64,000 nt of DNA. It comes from Pseudomonas sp. RIT288. GTDB lineage: Bacteria; Pseudomonadota; Gammaproteobacteria; Pseudomonadales; Pseudomonadaceae. Made by a program: the position numbers and the translations under genes. The stretch is taken from assembly GCF_000631985.1 (NCBI RefSeq), contig NZ_JFYN01000012.1, positions 372,001-436,000 of the forward strand. Reading direction: 5' to 3'. The notes beneath the pieces were generated by a model. It did not search any database and was not told the DNA's origin. It saw only the letters and a program-made list of their open reading frames with translations. Of the stretch, positions 53,429 through 64,000 are shown piece by piece; position 1 is the first letter of the stretch, and each line of letters begins with the position of its first letter.

Positions 53429-54201
53429 GCAGCGCGCTCCATTCGCCCGCGGTGCTCGGTGAGCCAGTCGATTTTGGTCATGGGCGTGCGTCCTTCTGCC
53501 AGCAGCCGTTCAAGGGTTCGTAGCCAGTAATCACGCGCGAAGGCGTGGCGCATGTCTACCGGGTGCAAGCCTAGACGAATCACCGGCGCGTCGCGCCACT
53601 GCTGTTGGCGTTGTTCGCTGACAAGTTTTGACAGACCCCGGCGCCAGGCACTGCGCGCACTCCAGACCAGGCCCGGGGCGTCGATGGCGGTGAAATCCGG
53701 CAATTGATAAAGATGCTGTGGATCGCTGGTGTAGCGCAACGGCAACTCGCGCAATGCCTGGCGCGTACCGTCGCTCATCAGCCAGGCGGGGGCGACGAAT
53801 CCGTGCAGCGGCCAGTCATGGCACTGGAACCGCTCGATACCGGCACGCAGTCGCGCCAGGGCGGCTTCGCGGGACAGGTGATAGAACTCGCCTTCGTGGG
53901 TGTAGATCCGGCGCATGAACCAGTCGCGCGGCGTGGTCGGTGCCGGCTCGCGGTCGTCATGGAAAAAACCGTGCAAGGCCAGTTCATCGCCATGGGCTAC
54001 TCGCTCGCCGAGCATGCGACAGAATGCCGGATGCGCCTCAAGCGCATCGTGCCCATGGAAATCCGGCACCACCAGCCAGGTCATTGGCACACCGCCCAGC
54101 GCATCGACGGCTTCGACAAATGGCTGATAATCCGCCCACGTCGACGGTGCCACATCGTGCAGCACCAGCAACACGGCGCGGCGGTTCAAAGGATCAGCCA
54201 T
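53425..54201 (-). CDS. DUF2334 / polysaccharide deacetylase-like protein
   Basis: A 258-residue protein of the NodB-like DUF2334 type: VLLVLHDVAPSTW holds the metal-binding aspartate-like position, HGDELALHGFFHDD the metal histidine motif, and FVAPAWLMSD the later active-site strand. Such enzymes remove acyl groups from glycans in the cytoplasm or envelope; no signal peptide is seen. It overlaps the glycosyltransferase by eight bases and the flippase-like gene by four. Confidence 0.85.
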   Translation of the reverse strand: MADPLNRRAVLLVLHDVAPSTWADYQPFVEAVDALGGVPMTWLVVPDFHGHDALEAHPAFCRMLGERVAHGDELALHGFFHDDREPAPTTPRDWFMRRIYTHEGEFYHLSREAALARLRAGIERFQCHDWPLHGFVAPAWLMSDGTRQALRELPLRYTSDPQHLYQLPDFTAIDAPGLVWSARSAWRRGLSKLVSEQRQQQWRDAPVIRLGLHPVDMRHAFARDYWLRTLERLLAEGRTPMTKIDWLTEHRGRMERAA

Positions 54202-55306
54202 TGGCCACCCGAGGCAGCGAATGGCCGAGAACCGCGTGATAGTGACCGAGCAGGCTGTCGACCACGCTGTCCCAGGAATAACGCCGTTCGACGTGTTGCC
54301 GTGCTTGTTGGCCGAGTTTCACGCACCCGCGACTGAACAGTTCGCGAACGGCATTGGCCATGGCTTGCGGGTTGTTCGGTGCACAGAGCAAGCCGCAGTC
54401 TTCGGCGACGATCTCTTCAAACGCCCCGGCCGCCACGGCGACCACCGGAATCGCGCAGGCCATGGCTTCGAGGATCACCAGACCGAAGGTTTCCTGATCG
54501 CCGGCATGCAGCAGAGCGTCGGCGCTGGCCATCAACCTTGCCACGGTGGCGGCGGGACAGAACCCGTCGATCACGCTGACATTGTCCGGGACCACAGCGG
54601 GCATCGATGAGCCGACCAGCAGCAGGTGATAACGCGAGCCGAGACGTTGCATGCATTTGAGCAACACCGGCAGGTTCTTCTCTTTGGAGCCGCGCCCGGC
54701 AAAGATCAGCAGGCGGGTATCTTCGGCAATTCCCAGTTCGGCGCGCAAACCGTTGTCGCGGGCGTCAGGATGGAAGGTCTGCAGATCCACGCCCAATGGC
54801 TGCACGAAGACGTTGCGCACCCCCAGACCCCGGAGCTTGTCGGCCATCACCTGACTCGGCGCCAGCACGCGGTCGAAGTTGCCATACAGTTTGCTGACGT
54901 ACGCCTCGACATTCGGCGTGACCCAATGGCCCATGCGGTTGCTCGCCAGCAACGGCAGATCCGAGTGATAAAAGCCGATCACCGGCACATCCAGTTGCCG
55001 CCGTGCATCCAGCGCCGCCCAGGCAGTCAGGTACGGATCGCCGACTTCGATCAGATCGGGCTGTAAATCTTGCAGGACGTTGCGCCAAGGGGCGAGACGC
55101 ACGGGGAAGCGGTAACCCTTGCCGAAGGGCAGGGCAGGTGCGGGCACCGTGTAGACGCCATCGTGTTCACTCAAGTGCGCGCCGGGGATCAGCAGGCTGT
55201 GGCGAATGCCCGGTTTGACGCCCAGCCGACGATGCTTGGCGTCCAGATAGGTGCGTACGCCACCGCTGGCCGGGGCGTAGAACATGGTGATGTCGGCGAT
55301 ATGCAC
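54194..55306 (-). CDS. Glycosyltransferase family 4-like (GT-B fold)
   Basis: A 370-residue GT-B enzyme. The acceptor half opens HIADITMFYAPASGGVRTYL, and the donor half shows LIFAGRGSKEKNLPVLLKCM and the nucleotide-sugar motif HAGDQETFGLVILEAMACAI (EX7E). I take the GTG at 55306, nine bases after GAGGG; a TTG three codons upstream is possible. It is first of a three-gene operon with the deacetylase-like and flippase-like genes, which suggests making, trimming and moving a glycolipid. Confidence 0.9.
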   Translation of the reverse strand: MHIADITMFYAPASGGVRTYLDAKHRRLGVKPGIRHSLLIPGAHLSEHDGVYTVPAPALPFGKGYRFPVRLAPWRNVLQDLQPDLIEVGDPYLTAWAALDARRQLDVPVIGFYHSDLPLLASNRMGHWVTPNVEAYVSKLYGNFDRVLAPSQVMADKLRGLGVRNVFVQPLGVDLQTFHPDARDNGLRAELGIAEDTRLLIFAGRGSKEKNLPVLLKCMQRLGSRYHLLLVGSSMPAVVPDNVSVIDGFCPAATVARLMASADALLHAGDQETFGLVILEAMACAIPVVAVAAGAFEEIVAEDCGLLCAPNNPQAMANAVRELFSRGCVKLGQQARQHVERRYSWDSVVDSLLGHYHAVLGHSLPRVANG

Positions 55307-55397
55307 AGTGATCAACCCTCCGCTGCGTTGCACTCCCTTGGTTGACCTTTATCCAGAATAGATGTTCGGTCGGGAATTGGCGGTGAGTCTCAAGGGC

Positions 55398-55476
55398 AAA
55401 AAGATCGCAGCCTGCGGCAGCTCCTACAAGGGATTTCTGTTCACCCTGTAGGAGCTGCCGCAGGCTGCGATCTTTT
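55398..55476. repeat. REP-type inverted repeat, family B
   Basis: AAAAAGATCGCAGCCTGCGG and inverted partner, directly after the stop of the leftward chemoreceptor gene. Confidence 0.85.
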
Positions 55477-55480
55477 GATT

Positions 55481-57370
55481 TTAGATGCGGAAACTGCCGA
55501 CCAGCTGCTTCAGGCGCGAAGCCTGCTGCTCCAGATCCGAACAGGCGCGCAAGGTCGCCTGCAGGTTCTCGACGCCTTCCTGGTTCAGGGTGTTGATTTC
55601 GGTGATGTCGACGTTGATCGACTCGACCACCGCCGTCTGTTCCTCGGTTGCGGTCGCTACCGACTGGTTCATCCCGTCGATTTCGCCGATACGCTGGGTC
55701 ACGCTGTTGAGACGTTCGCCCGCGAGGTTGGCGATTTCCACGCTGTCCTGGCTGTGGCGCTGGCTGTCGCTCATGGTGCTCACCGATTCACGGGCGCCGA
55801 CTTGCAGCTCCTCGATCATGGTCTGCACCTGCTGCGCCGATTCCTGAGTGCGGTGCGCCAGGTTGCGGACTTCGTCGGCGACCACGGCAAAACCACGTCC
55901 GGCCTCACCGGCACGCGCTGCTTCGATGGCGGCGTTGAGCGCCAGCAGGTTGGTCTGCTGGGAGATGCTGGTGATCACTTCCAGGATCTGCCCGATATTC
56001 ACGGTTTTGCTGTTCAGCGACTCGATGTTGCTGCTGGAGGCGCTGAGCATGCTCGACAGTTGATTCATCGCCTTGATGCTGCGATCCACCACTTGCTGGC
56101 CGTCTTCGGCGAGGCCGCGGGCGTCACTGGCCTGGTTCGAGGCTTGCGCGGCGTTGCGGGCGATTTCCTGGGCAGCGGCGCCCAGTTGATTGATCGCGGC
56201 GGCGACGCTGCTGGTGCGCGAGGCTTGCTGGTCGGAGTTGTACATCGACGAGTTGGACGCAGCGACCACGCGCAGCGCGACCTCGTTGACCTGCCCGGTG
56301 GCCGACGACACTTCACGGATCGAACCGTGAATACGCTCGACGAAACGGTTGAAAGCGGTACCCAGTACGCCGAATTCGTCATTATTGACGATGGTCAGGC
56401 GCTTGGTCAGGTCGCCTTCGCCATCGGCGATGTCTTCCATGGCGCGGGTCATGACGTGCAGTGGCTGAATCAGCAGGCGAATCAGCATCCCCAGCAAGGC
56501 AATGATGATCACCACCGCAATCACCGTGGCAATCACCGCCGAGGTGCGGAATTCACTGAGCATCGAGAAGGCTTTGTCCTTGTCCACCGACAGCCCGATG
56601 TACCAGTTGACCGACGGCAGGCCTTTGATCGGCGCGAAGCTGACGATGCGCGTCTTGCCATCGACCGTGATTTCACTGAAGTCGCTGCTGATGCGCGGAG
56701 TGTCCTGCGGATAGGCTTCTTTCAGCGACTTCATCACCAGTGCCTTGTCCGGGTGCACGAGGATCTTGCCGTCGGCGCTGACCAGGAACGCGTAGCCCAT
56801 GCCGGAGAAGTCCCGGGCGGTGAGGGTGTCGACCAGGGTTTGCAGGCTCAGGTCGCCGCCCACCACGCCGACGCTCTGGCCGGCCTTTTTCGAGGCGGTG
56901 GCGATGGAGATGATCAACTGCCCGGTGGCGGCGTCGATGTACGGTTCGGTCAGGGTCGACGCGCTGCTGCTTTCCGCACCTTTGTACCAAGGGCGTACCC
57001 GTGGATCGAAGCCGTCCGGCATCTTCACGTCCGGGCGGATGGTGAAGTGACCGGTGGCATCGCCCAGGTAAGTGGCCATGAACGTCGAGGTCAGGGACTT
57101 CTGTTCCAGCAGGCTGGCGACGTTGGCCGGTTCCGGGTTGATGGCGATGTTCTGCGCGGCGTTCTCGACCAGCAGAATGCGCCCGTTGAGCCAGGTCTGG
57201 ATGTTGTCGGCGGTGACTTCGCCCATCTCGTTGAGATAGTTGTTCAGGTCATCGCGGATCGCGTTGCGTTGCAGCCAGTCGTTGTACAGCGTGAACGAGG
57301 CGAAAGCGGCGATGACGATGAGGGCGGCGGCAAGCAAAATTTTATGGCTGAAGCGCAGGTTTTTGTTCAT
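55481..57370 (-). CDS. Methyl-accepting chemotaxis protein with dCache domain (PctA/Cta-like)
   Basis: A 629-residue chemoreceptor, the same length as P. aeruginosa PctA. One membrane segment lies near residues 9-30, a periplasmic double Cache domain runs to about 275, a second membrane segment is near 278-300, then HAMP ([20 protein letters not shown]) and the signalling hairpin with [19 protein letters not shown]. The ligand region [18 protein letters not shown] and GGDLSL fits the amino-acid-binding dCache motif (R, W, Y, Y, D), so an L-amino-acid sensor is likely. Monocistronic. Confidence 0.92.
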   Translation of the reverse strand: MNKNLRFSHKILLAAALIVIAAFASFTLYNDWLQRNAIRDDLNNYLNEMGEVTADNIQTWLNGRILLVENAAQNIAINPEPANVASLLEQKSLTSTFMATYLGDATGHFTIRPDVKMPDGFDPRVRPWYKGAESSSASTLTEPYIDAATGQLIISIATASKKAGQSVGVVGGDLSLQTLVDTLTARDFSGMGYAFLVSADGKILVHPDKALVMKSLKEAYPQDTPRISSDFSEITVDGKTRIVSFAPIKGLPSVNWYIGLSVDKDKAFSMLSEFRTSAVIATVIAVVIIIALLGMLIRLLIQPLHVMTRAMEDIADGEGDLTKRLTIVNNDEFGVLGTAFNRFVERIHGSIREVSSATGQVNEVALRVVAASNSSMYNSDQQASRTSSVAAAINQLGAAAQEIARNAAQASNQASDARGLAEDGQQVVDRSIKAMNQLSSMLSASSSNIESLNSKTVNIGQILEVITSISQQTNLLALNAAIEAARAGEAGRGFAVVADEVRNLAHRTQESAQQVQTMIEELQVGARESVSTMSDSQRHSQDSVEIANLAGERLNSVTQRIGEIDGMNQSVATATEEQTAVVESINVDITEINTLNQEGVENLQATLRACSDLEQQASRLKQLVGSFRI

Positions 57371-57556
57371 GGCTTGGGGTTCCGCTAAGGTCTTAATGTC
57401 CTGGGCGTGCTTTTATAAAGACGCGCAAAATGGGCAAGGGTGAAACAAACTGATATTTCCGACTCTCCTTAGGGAAATCTCTGACCGACTTTTCAGTCGG
57501 GTTCTCGCCTTTATCTATCGGCCACAGCGGATTAAAGATTAACCATAGGTGACAAA

Positions 57557-59044
57557 ATGCCTGACACATCGCAACTCGTTATCGGCGCCGATCAGGCGGG
57601 GCAACCGATTGCTCAGGCCATGCGCCTGACCAACCGCCACGGGCTGATCGCCGGTGCGACCGGGACCGGCAAGACCGTGACTTTGCAACGCCTTGCCGAA
57701 GCATTCAGTGACGCCGGGGTCGCGGTGTTCGCCGCCGACATCAAGGGCGACCTGTGCGGCCTCGGTGCCGCCGGCAATCCGCAGGGCAAGGTCGCCGAGC
57801 GCATCGCCGGGATGCCCTGGCTCGACCACAAGCCGCAGGCCTATCCGGTGACGCTGTGGGACATTCACGGCGAATCCGGTCATCCGTTGCGTACTACGTT
57901 GAGTGAAATGGGCCCGCTGCTGATCGGCAGCCTGCTGGAACTGACCGACAGCCAGCAGTCGGCGCTGTACGCGGCGTTTAAAGTGGCAGACCGCGAGGGC
58001 CTGTTGCTGCTGGATCTGAAAGACCTCAAGGCGCTGCTCAATCACCTCAAGGACAACCCCCAGTTGCTGGGCGAAGACGCGGCGCTGATGACCACCGGGT
58101 CCAGCCAGGCACTCTTGCGCCGGCTGGCGACCCTGGAGCAGCAGGGCGCTGAAGCCTTGTTCGGCGAACCGGCGCTGCAACTCGAAGACATTCTGCAACC
58201 GGCCGCCGATGGCCGTGGACGGATTCATTTGCTTGATGCCAGTCGTCTGGTACACGAGGCGCCGAAGGTCTACGCGACGTTCCTGCTGTGGCTGCTGGCC
58301 GAGCTGTTCGAGCAGTTGCCGGAGCGCGGCGATGCCGACAAACCGCTGCTGGCGCTATTCTTCGATGAAGCGCATTTGTTGTTCGGCGATACGCCCAAGG
58401 CGTTGCAGGAGCGTCTGGAGCAGGTGGTGCGGCTGATTCGCTCGAAAGGCGTGGGTGTGTATTTCGTCACCCAGTCGCCGGGCGACCTGCCGGATGACGT
58501 GCTGGCGCAACTTGGCCTGCGGATTCAGCATGGCTTGCGTGCGTTCACCGCCAAGGAACAGAAATCCCTGCGGGCGGTAGCCGATGGCTTCCGGCCGAAT
58601 CCGGCATTCGACACCTTGTCGGTGCTGACCGAGTTGGGCATCGGCGAAGCGTTGGTCGGGACGCTGCAGGAAAAAGGCACGCCGGAGATGGTTCAGCGTG
58701 TGCTGGTGGCGCCACCGCAGTCGCGGATCGGGCCGTTGAGCGAAACCGAACGCACGATGCTGATCGCCGGGTCGCCGTTCAAGGGCCGATATGACAAACC
58801 GATCGATCGTGAGTCGGCGTATGAAATCCTGATGGGCCGCAAGGATCTGGCGCCGGAGGCGGATGCGCCAGCGGGTAAGCCGGCAGCCGAAGAGCCGAGC
58901 CTGGCTGATCGTGCCGGAGAGTTTCTGGGCACGGCGGCGGGGCAGGCCTTGAAATCGGCGATGCGCCAGGCGGCGAACAATCTGGGCAAGCAACTGGTGC
59001 GCGGGCTGATGGGTTCGTTGCTCGGCGGCAGCAAACGCCGCTAA
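57557..59044 (+). CDS. HerA-like ATPase (DUF853)
   Basis: A 495-residue P-loop ATPase of the DUF853 group. Walker A is AGATGTGKTVTLQRL near residue 33, Walker B LLALFFDEAHLLF near 275, followed by an arginine-finger-like VRLIRSKGVGVYFVTQSPGD. The C-terminal tail is alanine-rich with LGGSKRR at the end. Homologues resemble HerA/FtsK-type DNA-pumping ATPases, but no nuclease partner gene is adjacent, so the cellular role is open. AGGTGACAAA precedes the ATG. Confidence 0.88.
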   Translation: MPDTSQLVIGADQAGQPIAQAMRLTNRHGLIAGATGTGKTVTLQRLAEAFSDAGVAVFAADIKGDLCGLGAAGNPQGKVAERIAGMPWLDHKPQAYPVTLWDIHGESGHPLRTTLSEMGPLLIGSLLELTDSQQSALYAAFKVADREGLLLLDLKDLKALLNHLKDNPQLLGEDAALMTTGSSQALLRRLATLEQQGAEALFGEPALQLEDILQPAADGRGRIHLLDASRLVHEAPKVYATFLLWLLAELFEQLPERGDADKPLLALFFDEAHLLFGDTPKALQERLEQVVRLIRSKGVGVYFVTQSPGDLPDDVLAQLGLRIQHGLRAFTAKEQKSLRAVADGFRPNPAFDTLSVLTELGIGEALVGTLQEKGTPEMVQRVLVAPPQSRIGPLSETERTMLIAGSPFKGRYDKPIDRESAYEILMGRKDLAPEADAPAGKPAAEEPSLADRAGEFLGTAAGQALKSAMRQAANNLGKQLVRGLMGSLLGGSKRR

Positions 59045-59126
59045 AAGCAAAGATCGCAGCCTGCGGCAGCGCCTACCTTGGAATGCGTTCCCCTGTAGGA
59101 GCTGCCGCAGGCTGCGATCTTTTGCT
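59043..59126. repeat. REP-type inverted repeat, family B
   Basis: Inverted AGATCGCAGCCTGCGGCAG-type arms between convergent genes; the left edge overlaps the last base pair of the HerA-like stop region. Confidence 0.8.
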
Positions 59127-59132
59127 CTTGCT

Positions 59133-59588
59133 TCAGGCCTTGTCTTTGGCGTGCGCCGCCAGACGCTCAAGCGCCGCGCGCAGGCCTGGATCACTGATCC
59201 CGTCGGCCGTGGACTGAATGGTCGCCGCCGCATCACTCGACAGATCCATCGTGTGCCCGACAGCCCCAGGCTGGACGATCGGTGGTCGCACACTGAATTT
59301 GATTCGCGTCAGGTTGGCGAACTCTTCGAACAGCTGCAGTTGCCGTTGCAGGCGCTTTTGCTGGTAGCGCAGGCGCGTGGCCCAATGGCCGTCGGTGACC
59401 ACCAGCGACAGTTCGCCTTCACGCCACTTGGCGACATGACAATGTGCGCGGGCGGCGGGTTGCAGCTGGCTTTCGAGCAGGCGTTGCAGATGGGCGAGGC
59501 GTTGGGCATGACCGAGAATGGCTTTGAGCGGCTTGGCTTCGCGTAGCAGAACGGCGGGCGCTCTGGCTGTAAGAGGGCGAAATGCCAT
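59133..59588 (-). CDS. dciA: DciA-like DUF721 protein (helicase-loading factor)
   Basis: A 151-residue DUF721 protein with the KH-like N-terminal fold of DciA (AQRLAHLQRLLESQLQ, then GELSLVVTDGHWATRLRYQQ). DciA helps load the replicative helicase DnaB in bacteria lacking DnaC. The position next to secA and argJ matches the P. aeruginosa PA4405 neighbourhood. I start at the ATG at 59588 behind AGGT; the 29 extra upstream codons have no ribosome site. The C-terminal tail is less conserved in this family. Confidence 0.82.
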   Translation of the reverse strand: MAFRPLTARAPAVLLREAKPLKAILGHAQRLAHLQRLLESQLQPAARAHCHVAKWREGELSLVVTDGHWATRLRYQQKRLQRQLQLFEEFANLTRIKFSVRPPIVQPGAVGHTMDLSSDAAATIQSTADGISDPGLRAALERLAAHAKDKA

Positions 59589-59895
59589 GATCGAACACCT
59601 GAAGTAACAGAAACGCCATGTTAGCAGAAAGCAACGGAACCACTCGCCCATTGCTTTTGTCCCTGCTTTACCCATTAAATCAACAACTAACTTCTTGCCT
59701 TGATGGGTTGAAGTTGAGCAAAACGCCCTTATTTTAAGTGAGCCCCGTCAAAGCGCAGTGCCAGCATCGTGGAATATCGCCACTTTCCTCACCACCGTTT
59801 CCGGGTAGAATGCTCGTTCGCATGCGGCCATGAGGGCTGCACGGGCGACTCACGGGGCCGCCCTCCATCCCTTTAGTGTGGAAGATCCTGCCGAT
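59589..59895. other. Divergent control region between dciA and secA
   Basis: About 300 bases. A TAGAAT -10-like box lies at 59806-59811, but no clear -35 box is spaced 17 bases before it. GC-rich potential hairpins lie between 59825 and 59870 in the secA leader. The upstream open frame that extends secA by 22 codons from 59830 is not used in my reading. Confidence 0.45.
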
Positions 59896-62631
<2,736 letters not shown>

Positions 62632-62658
62632 CCCCCGTTTCAATCGCTGAAATACCCG

Positions 62659-62691
62659 CGCCGCGACCGGCTCCTGCCGTCGCGGCGTTTT
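62659..62691 (+). terminator. Terminator of secA
   Basis: CGCCGCGAC and GTCGCGGCG form a nine-pair stem around an 11-base loop, followed by TTTT, 28 bases past the stop. Confidence 0.8.
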
Positions 62692-62753
62692 GCCATTTAC
62701 ACCACCGCCATCCCTGTGAGCGGTGCTGACATCATTGAGTAAGGAGCGCATTC

Positions 62754-63971
62754 ATGGCTGTTGGTCTTGGTCCTTTGCCAACGTTGCACCCGGTTGCCGG
62801 TTTTGAACTCGGTATTGCCTCGGCCGGCATCAAGCGCCCCGGGCGCAAGGATGTGGTAGTGATGCGCTGCGCCGAAGGTTCGACCGTGGCCGGTGTGTTC
62901 ACGTTGAACGCCTTTTGCGCCGCGCCAGTAATCCTGGCGAAAAAACGTGTGCACAACGACGTGCGTTACCTGCTGACCAACACCGGTAACGCCAACGCCG
63001 GTACCGGTGAGCCGGGTCTGGCGGCTGCCGAGCGCACCACGGCGAAACTGGCCGAGCTGACCGGTGTCGATGCCAGCCAGATCCTGCCGTACTCCACTGG
63101 CGTGATCGGTGAGCCGCTGCCGGTCGAGAAGATCGAAGGCGCGCTGCAGGCCGCACTGGATGATCTGTCGGAAAACAACTGGGAAGCCGCCGCCACCGGC
63201 ATCATGACCACCGACACCCTGCCCAAGGGGGCCAGCCGCCAGTTCGAGCATGACGGCGTGACCATCACCGTCACCGGCATCAGCAAAGGCGCCGGCATGA
63301 TTCGCCCGAACATGGCGACCATGCTCGGCTACATCGCCACCGATGCCAAAGTTTCCCGCGACGTGCTGCACAACCTGATGCTCGACGGCGCGAACAAGTC
63401 GTTCAACCGCATCACCATCGACGGCGACACTTCGACCAACGACTGCTGCATGCTGATTGCCACCGGCAAGGCCGCACTGCCGGAAATCACCCGTGCCGAA
63501 GGCGAGCTGTTCGGCAAGCTGAAACAAGCGGTGTTCGAAGTGTGCATGGACGTGGCCCAGGCCATCGTGCGTGACGGCGAAGGCGCGACCAAGTTCGTCA
63601 CCGTTGAGGTCAACGGCGGCGGCAATCATCAGGAATGCCTGGACGTCGGTTACACCGTGGCCCACTCGCCGCTGATCAAGACCGCGCTGTTTGCTTCCGA
63701 TCCGAACTGGGGCCGTATTCTGGCCGCTGTCGGCCGTGCCGGCGTGCCGAATCTGGATGTGAGCAAGATCGACGTGTTCCTCGGCGACGTGTGCATCGCC
63801 AGCCGTGGCGCACGCGCAGCGACCTACACTGAGGCACAGGGTTCGGCGGTGATGCAGCAGGAAGAGATCACCATCCGTATCGAACTGGGTCGCGGCGACT
63901 GCAGCGAAACCATCTGGACCACCGACCTGTCGCATGAATACGTGAAGATCAACGCCGAGTACCGCACCTGA
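62754..63971 (+). CDS. argJ: Bifunctional glutamate N-acetyltransferase / amino-acid acetyltransferase
   Basis: A 405-residue ArgJ. It recycles the acetyl group from N-acetylornithine to glutamate in arginine synthesis. The precursor cuts itself before the threonine of the MATML motif (seen as RPNMATMLGYIATD near residue 190), which becomes the N-terminal nucleophile of the beta chain. TNTGNANAGTG and the C-terminal SHEYVKINAEYRT are typical. AAGGAG lies seven bases before the ATG. Only 29 bases remain after the stop. Confidence 0.96.
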   Translation: MAVGLGPLPTLHPVAGFELGIASAGIKRPGRKDVVVMRCAEGSTVAGVFTLNAFCAAPVILAKKRVHNDVRYLLTNTGNANAGTGEPGLAAAERTTAKLAELTGVDASQILPYSTGVIGEPLPVEKIEGALQAALDDLSENNWEAAATGIMTTDTLPKGASRQFEHDGVTITVTGISKGAGMIRPNMATMLGYIATDAKVSRDVLHNLMLDGANKSFNRITIDGDTSTNDCCMLIATGKAALPEITRAEGELFGKLKQAVFEVCMDVAQAIVRDGEGATKFVTVEVNGGGNHQECLDVGYTVAHSPLIKTALFASDPNWGRILAAVGRAGVPNLDVSKIDVFLGDVCIASRGARAATYTEAQGSAVMQQEEITIRIELGRGDCSETIWTTDLSHEYVKINAEYRT

Positions 63972-64000
63972 TTTAATCTGAGACCGAGTCGCCGCCATCG

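Overview
The window is a 64 kb piece of a chromosome from a fluorescent-group Pseudomonas. The evidence is gene content and order (a fumarase / diguanylate cyclase / ferredoxin reductase / crotonase / pykA block, dciA-secA-argJ, mvaT), high-GC codon use, and 13 palindromic REP-type intergenic repeats in at least two sequence families.

Layout. 1-1.8 kb: end of a polyamine/phosphonate/iron-type ABC importer. 1.9-5.1 kb: AraC regulator, small monooxygenase-like protein, flavin reductase-like protein, and a tiny secreted protein built of 14-residue repeats. 5.6-10.3 kb: a KgtP-like dicarboxylate permease followed by a DctB/DctD (MifS/MifR)-like two-component pair; a sigma-54 promoter with two upstream dyads lies ahead of the permease. 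10.4-17.6 kb: TcB and TcC subunits of a Tc (toxin complex, ABC-type) toxin, overlapping and read leftwards. 17.8-25.6 kb: core housekeeping block. 26.2-42.0 kb: second Tc segment, read rightwards: a 1364-residue protein of about 13 Ig-like repeats, then a three-gene operon with the TcA subunit split into two chains (1559 and 1507 residues) plus a 758-residue partner with a carbohydrate-binding-like N terminus and Ig-like domains. 42-48.8 kb: RDD / SpoIIM / DUF4129 / DUF4350 / MoxR / DUF58 operon. 49-52 kb: sbcB, mvaT, purU. 52.3-55.3 kb: flippase-like / deacetylase-like / glycosyltransferase operon. 55.5-59 kb: amino-acid-type chemoreceptor and HerA-like ATPase. 59-64 kb: dciA, secA, argJ.

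The main discovery candidate is the Tc system. Its parts sit on both sides of an apparently ancestral core block, yet the three transcription units (tcB-tcC, the Ig-repeat gene, and the split tcA operon) each carry the same 16-bp dyad, CTGTCAG-NN-CTGACAG, with at most one deviation in the arms, 70-110 bp upstream of the start codon. This implies one regulator and makes the Ig-repeat protein a member of the toxin regulon. The TcC C-terminal 277 residues, which should be the encapsulated effector, resemble no enzyme I recognise; they carry two hydrophobic stretches and a basic tail.

Family assignments rest on reading the translated sequence and on remembered family features; no database search was run.
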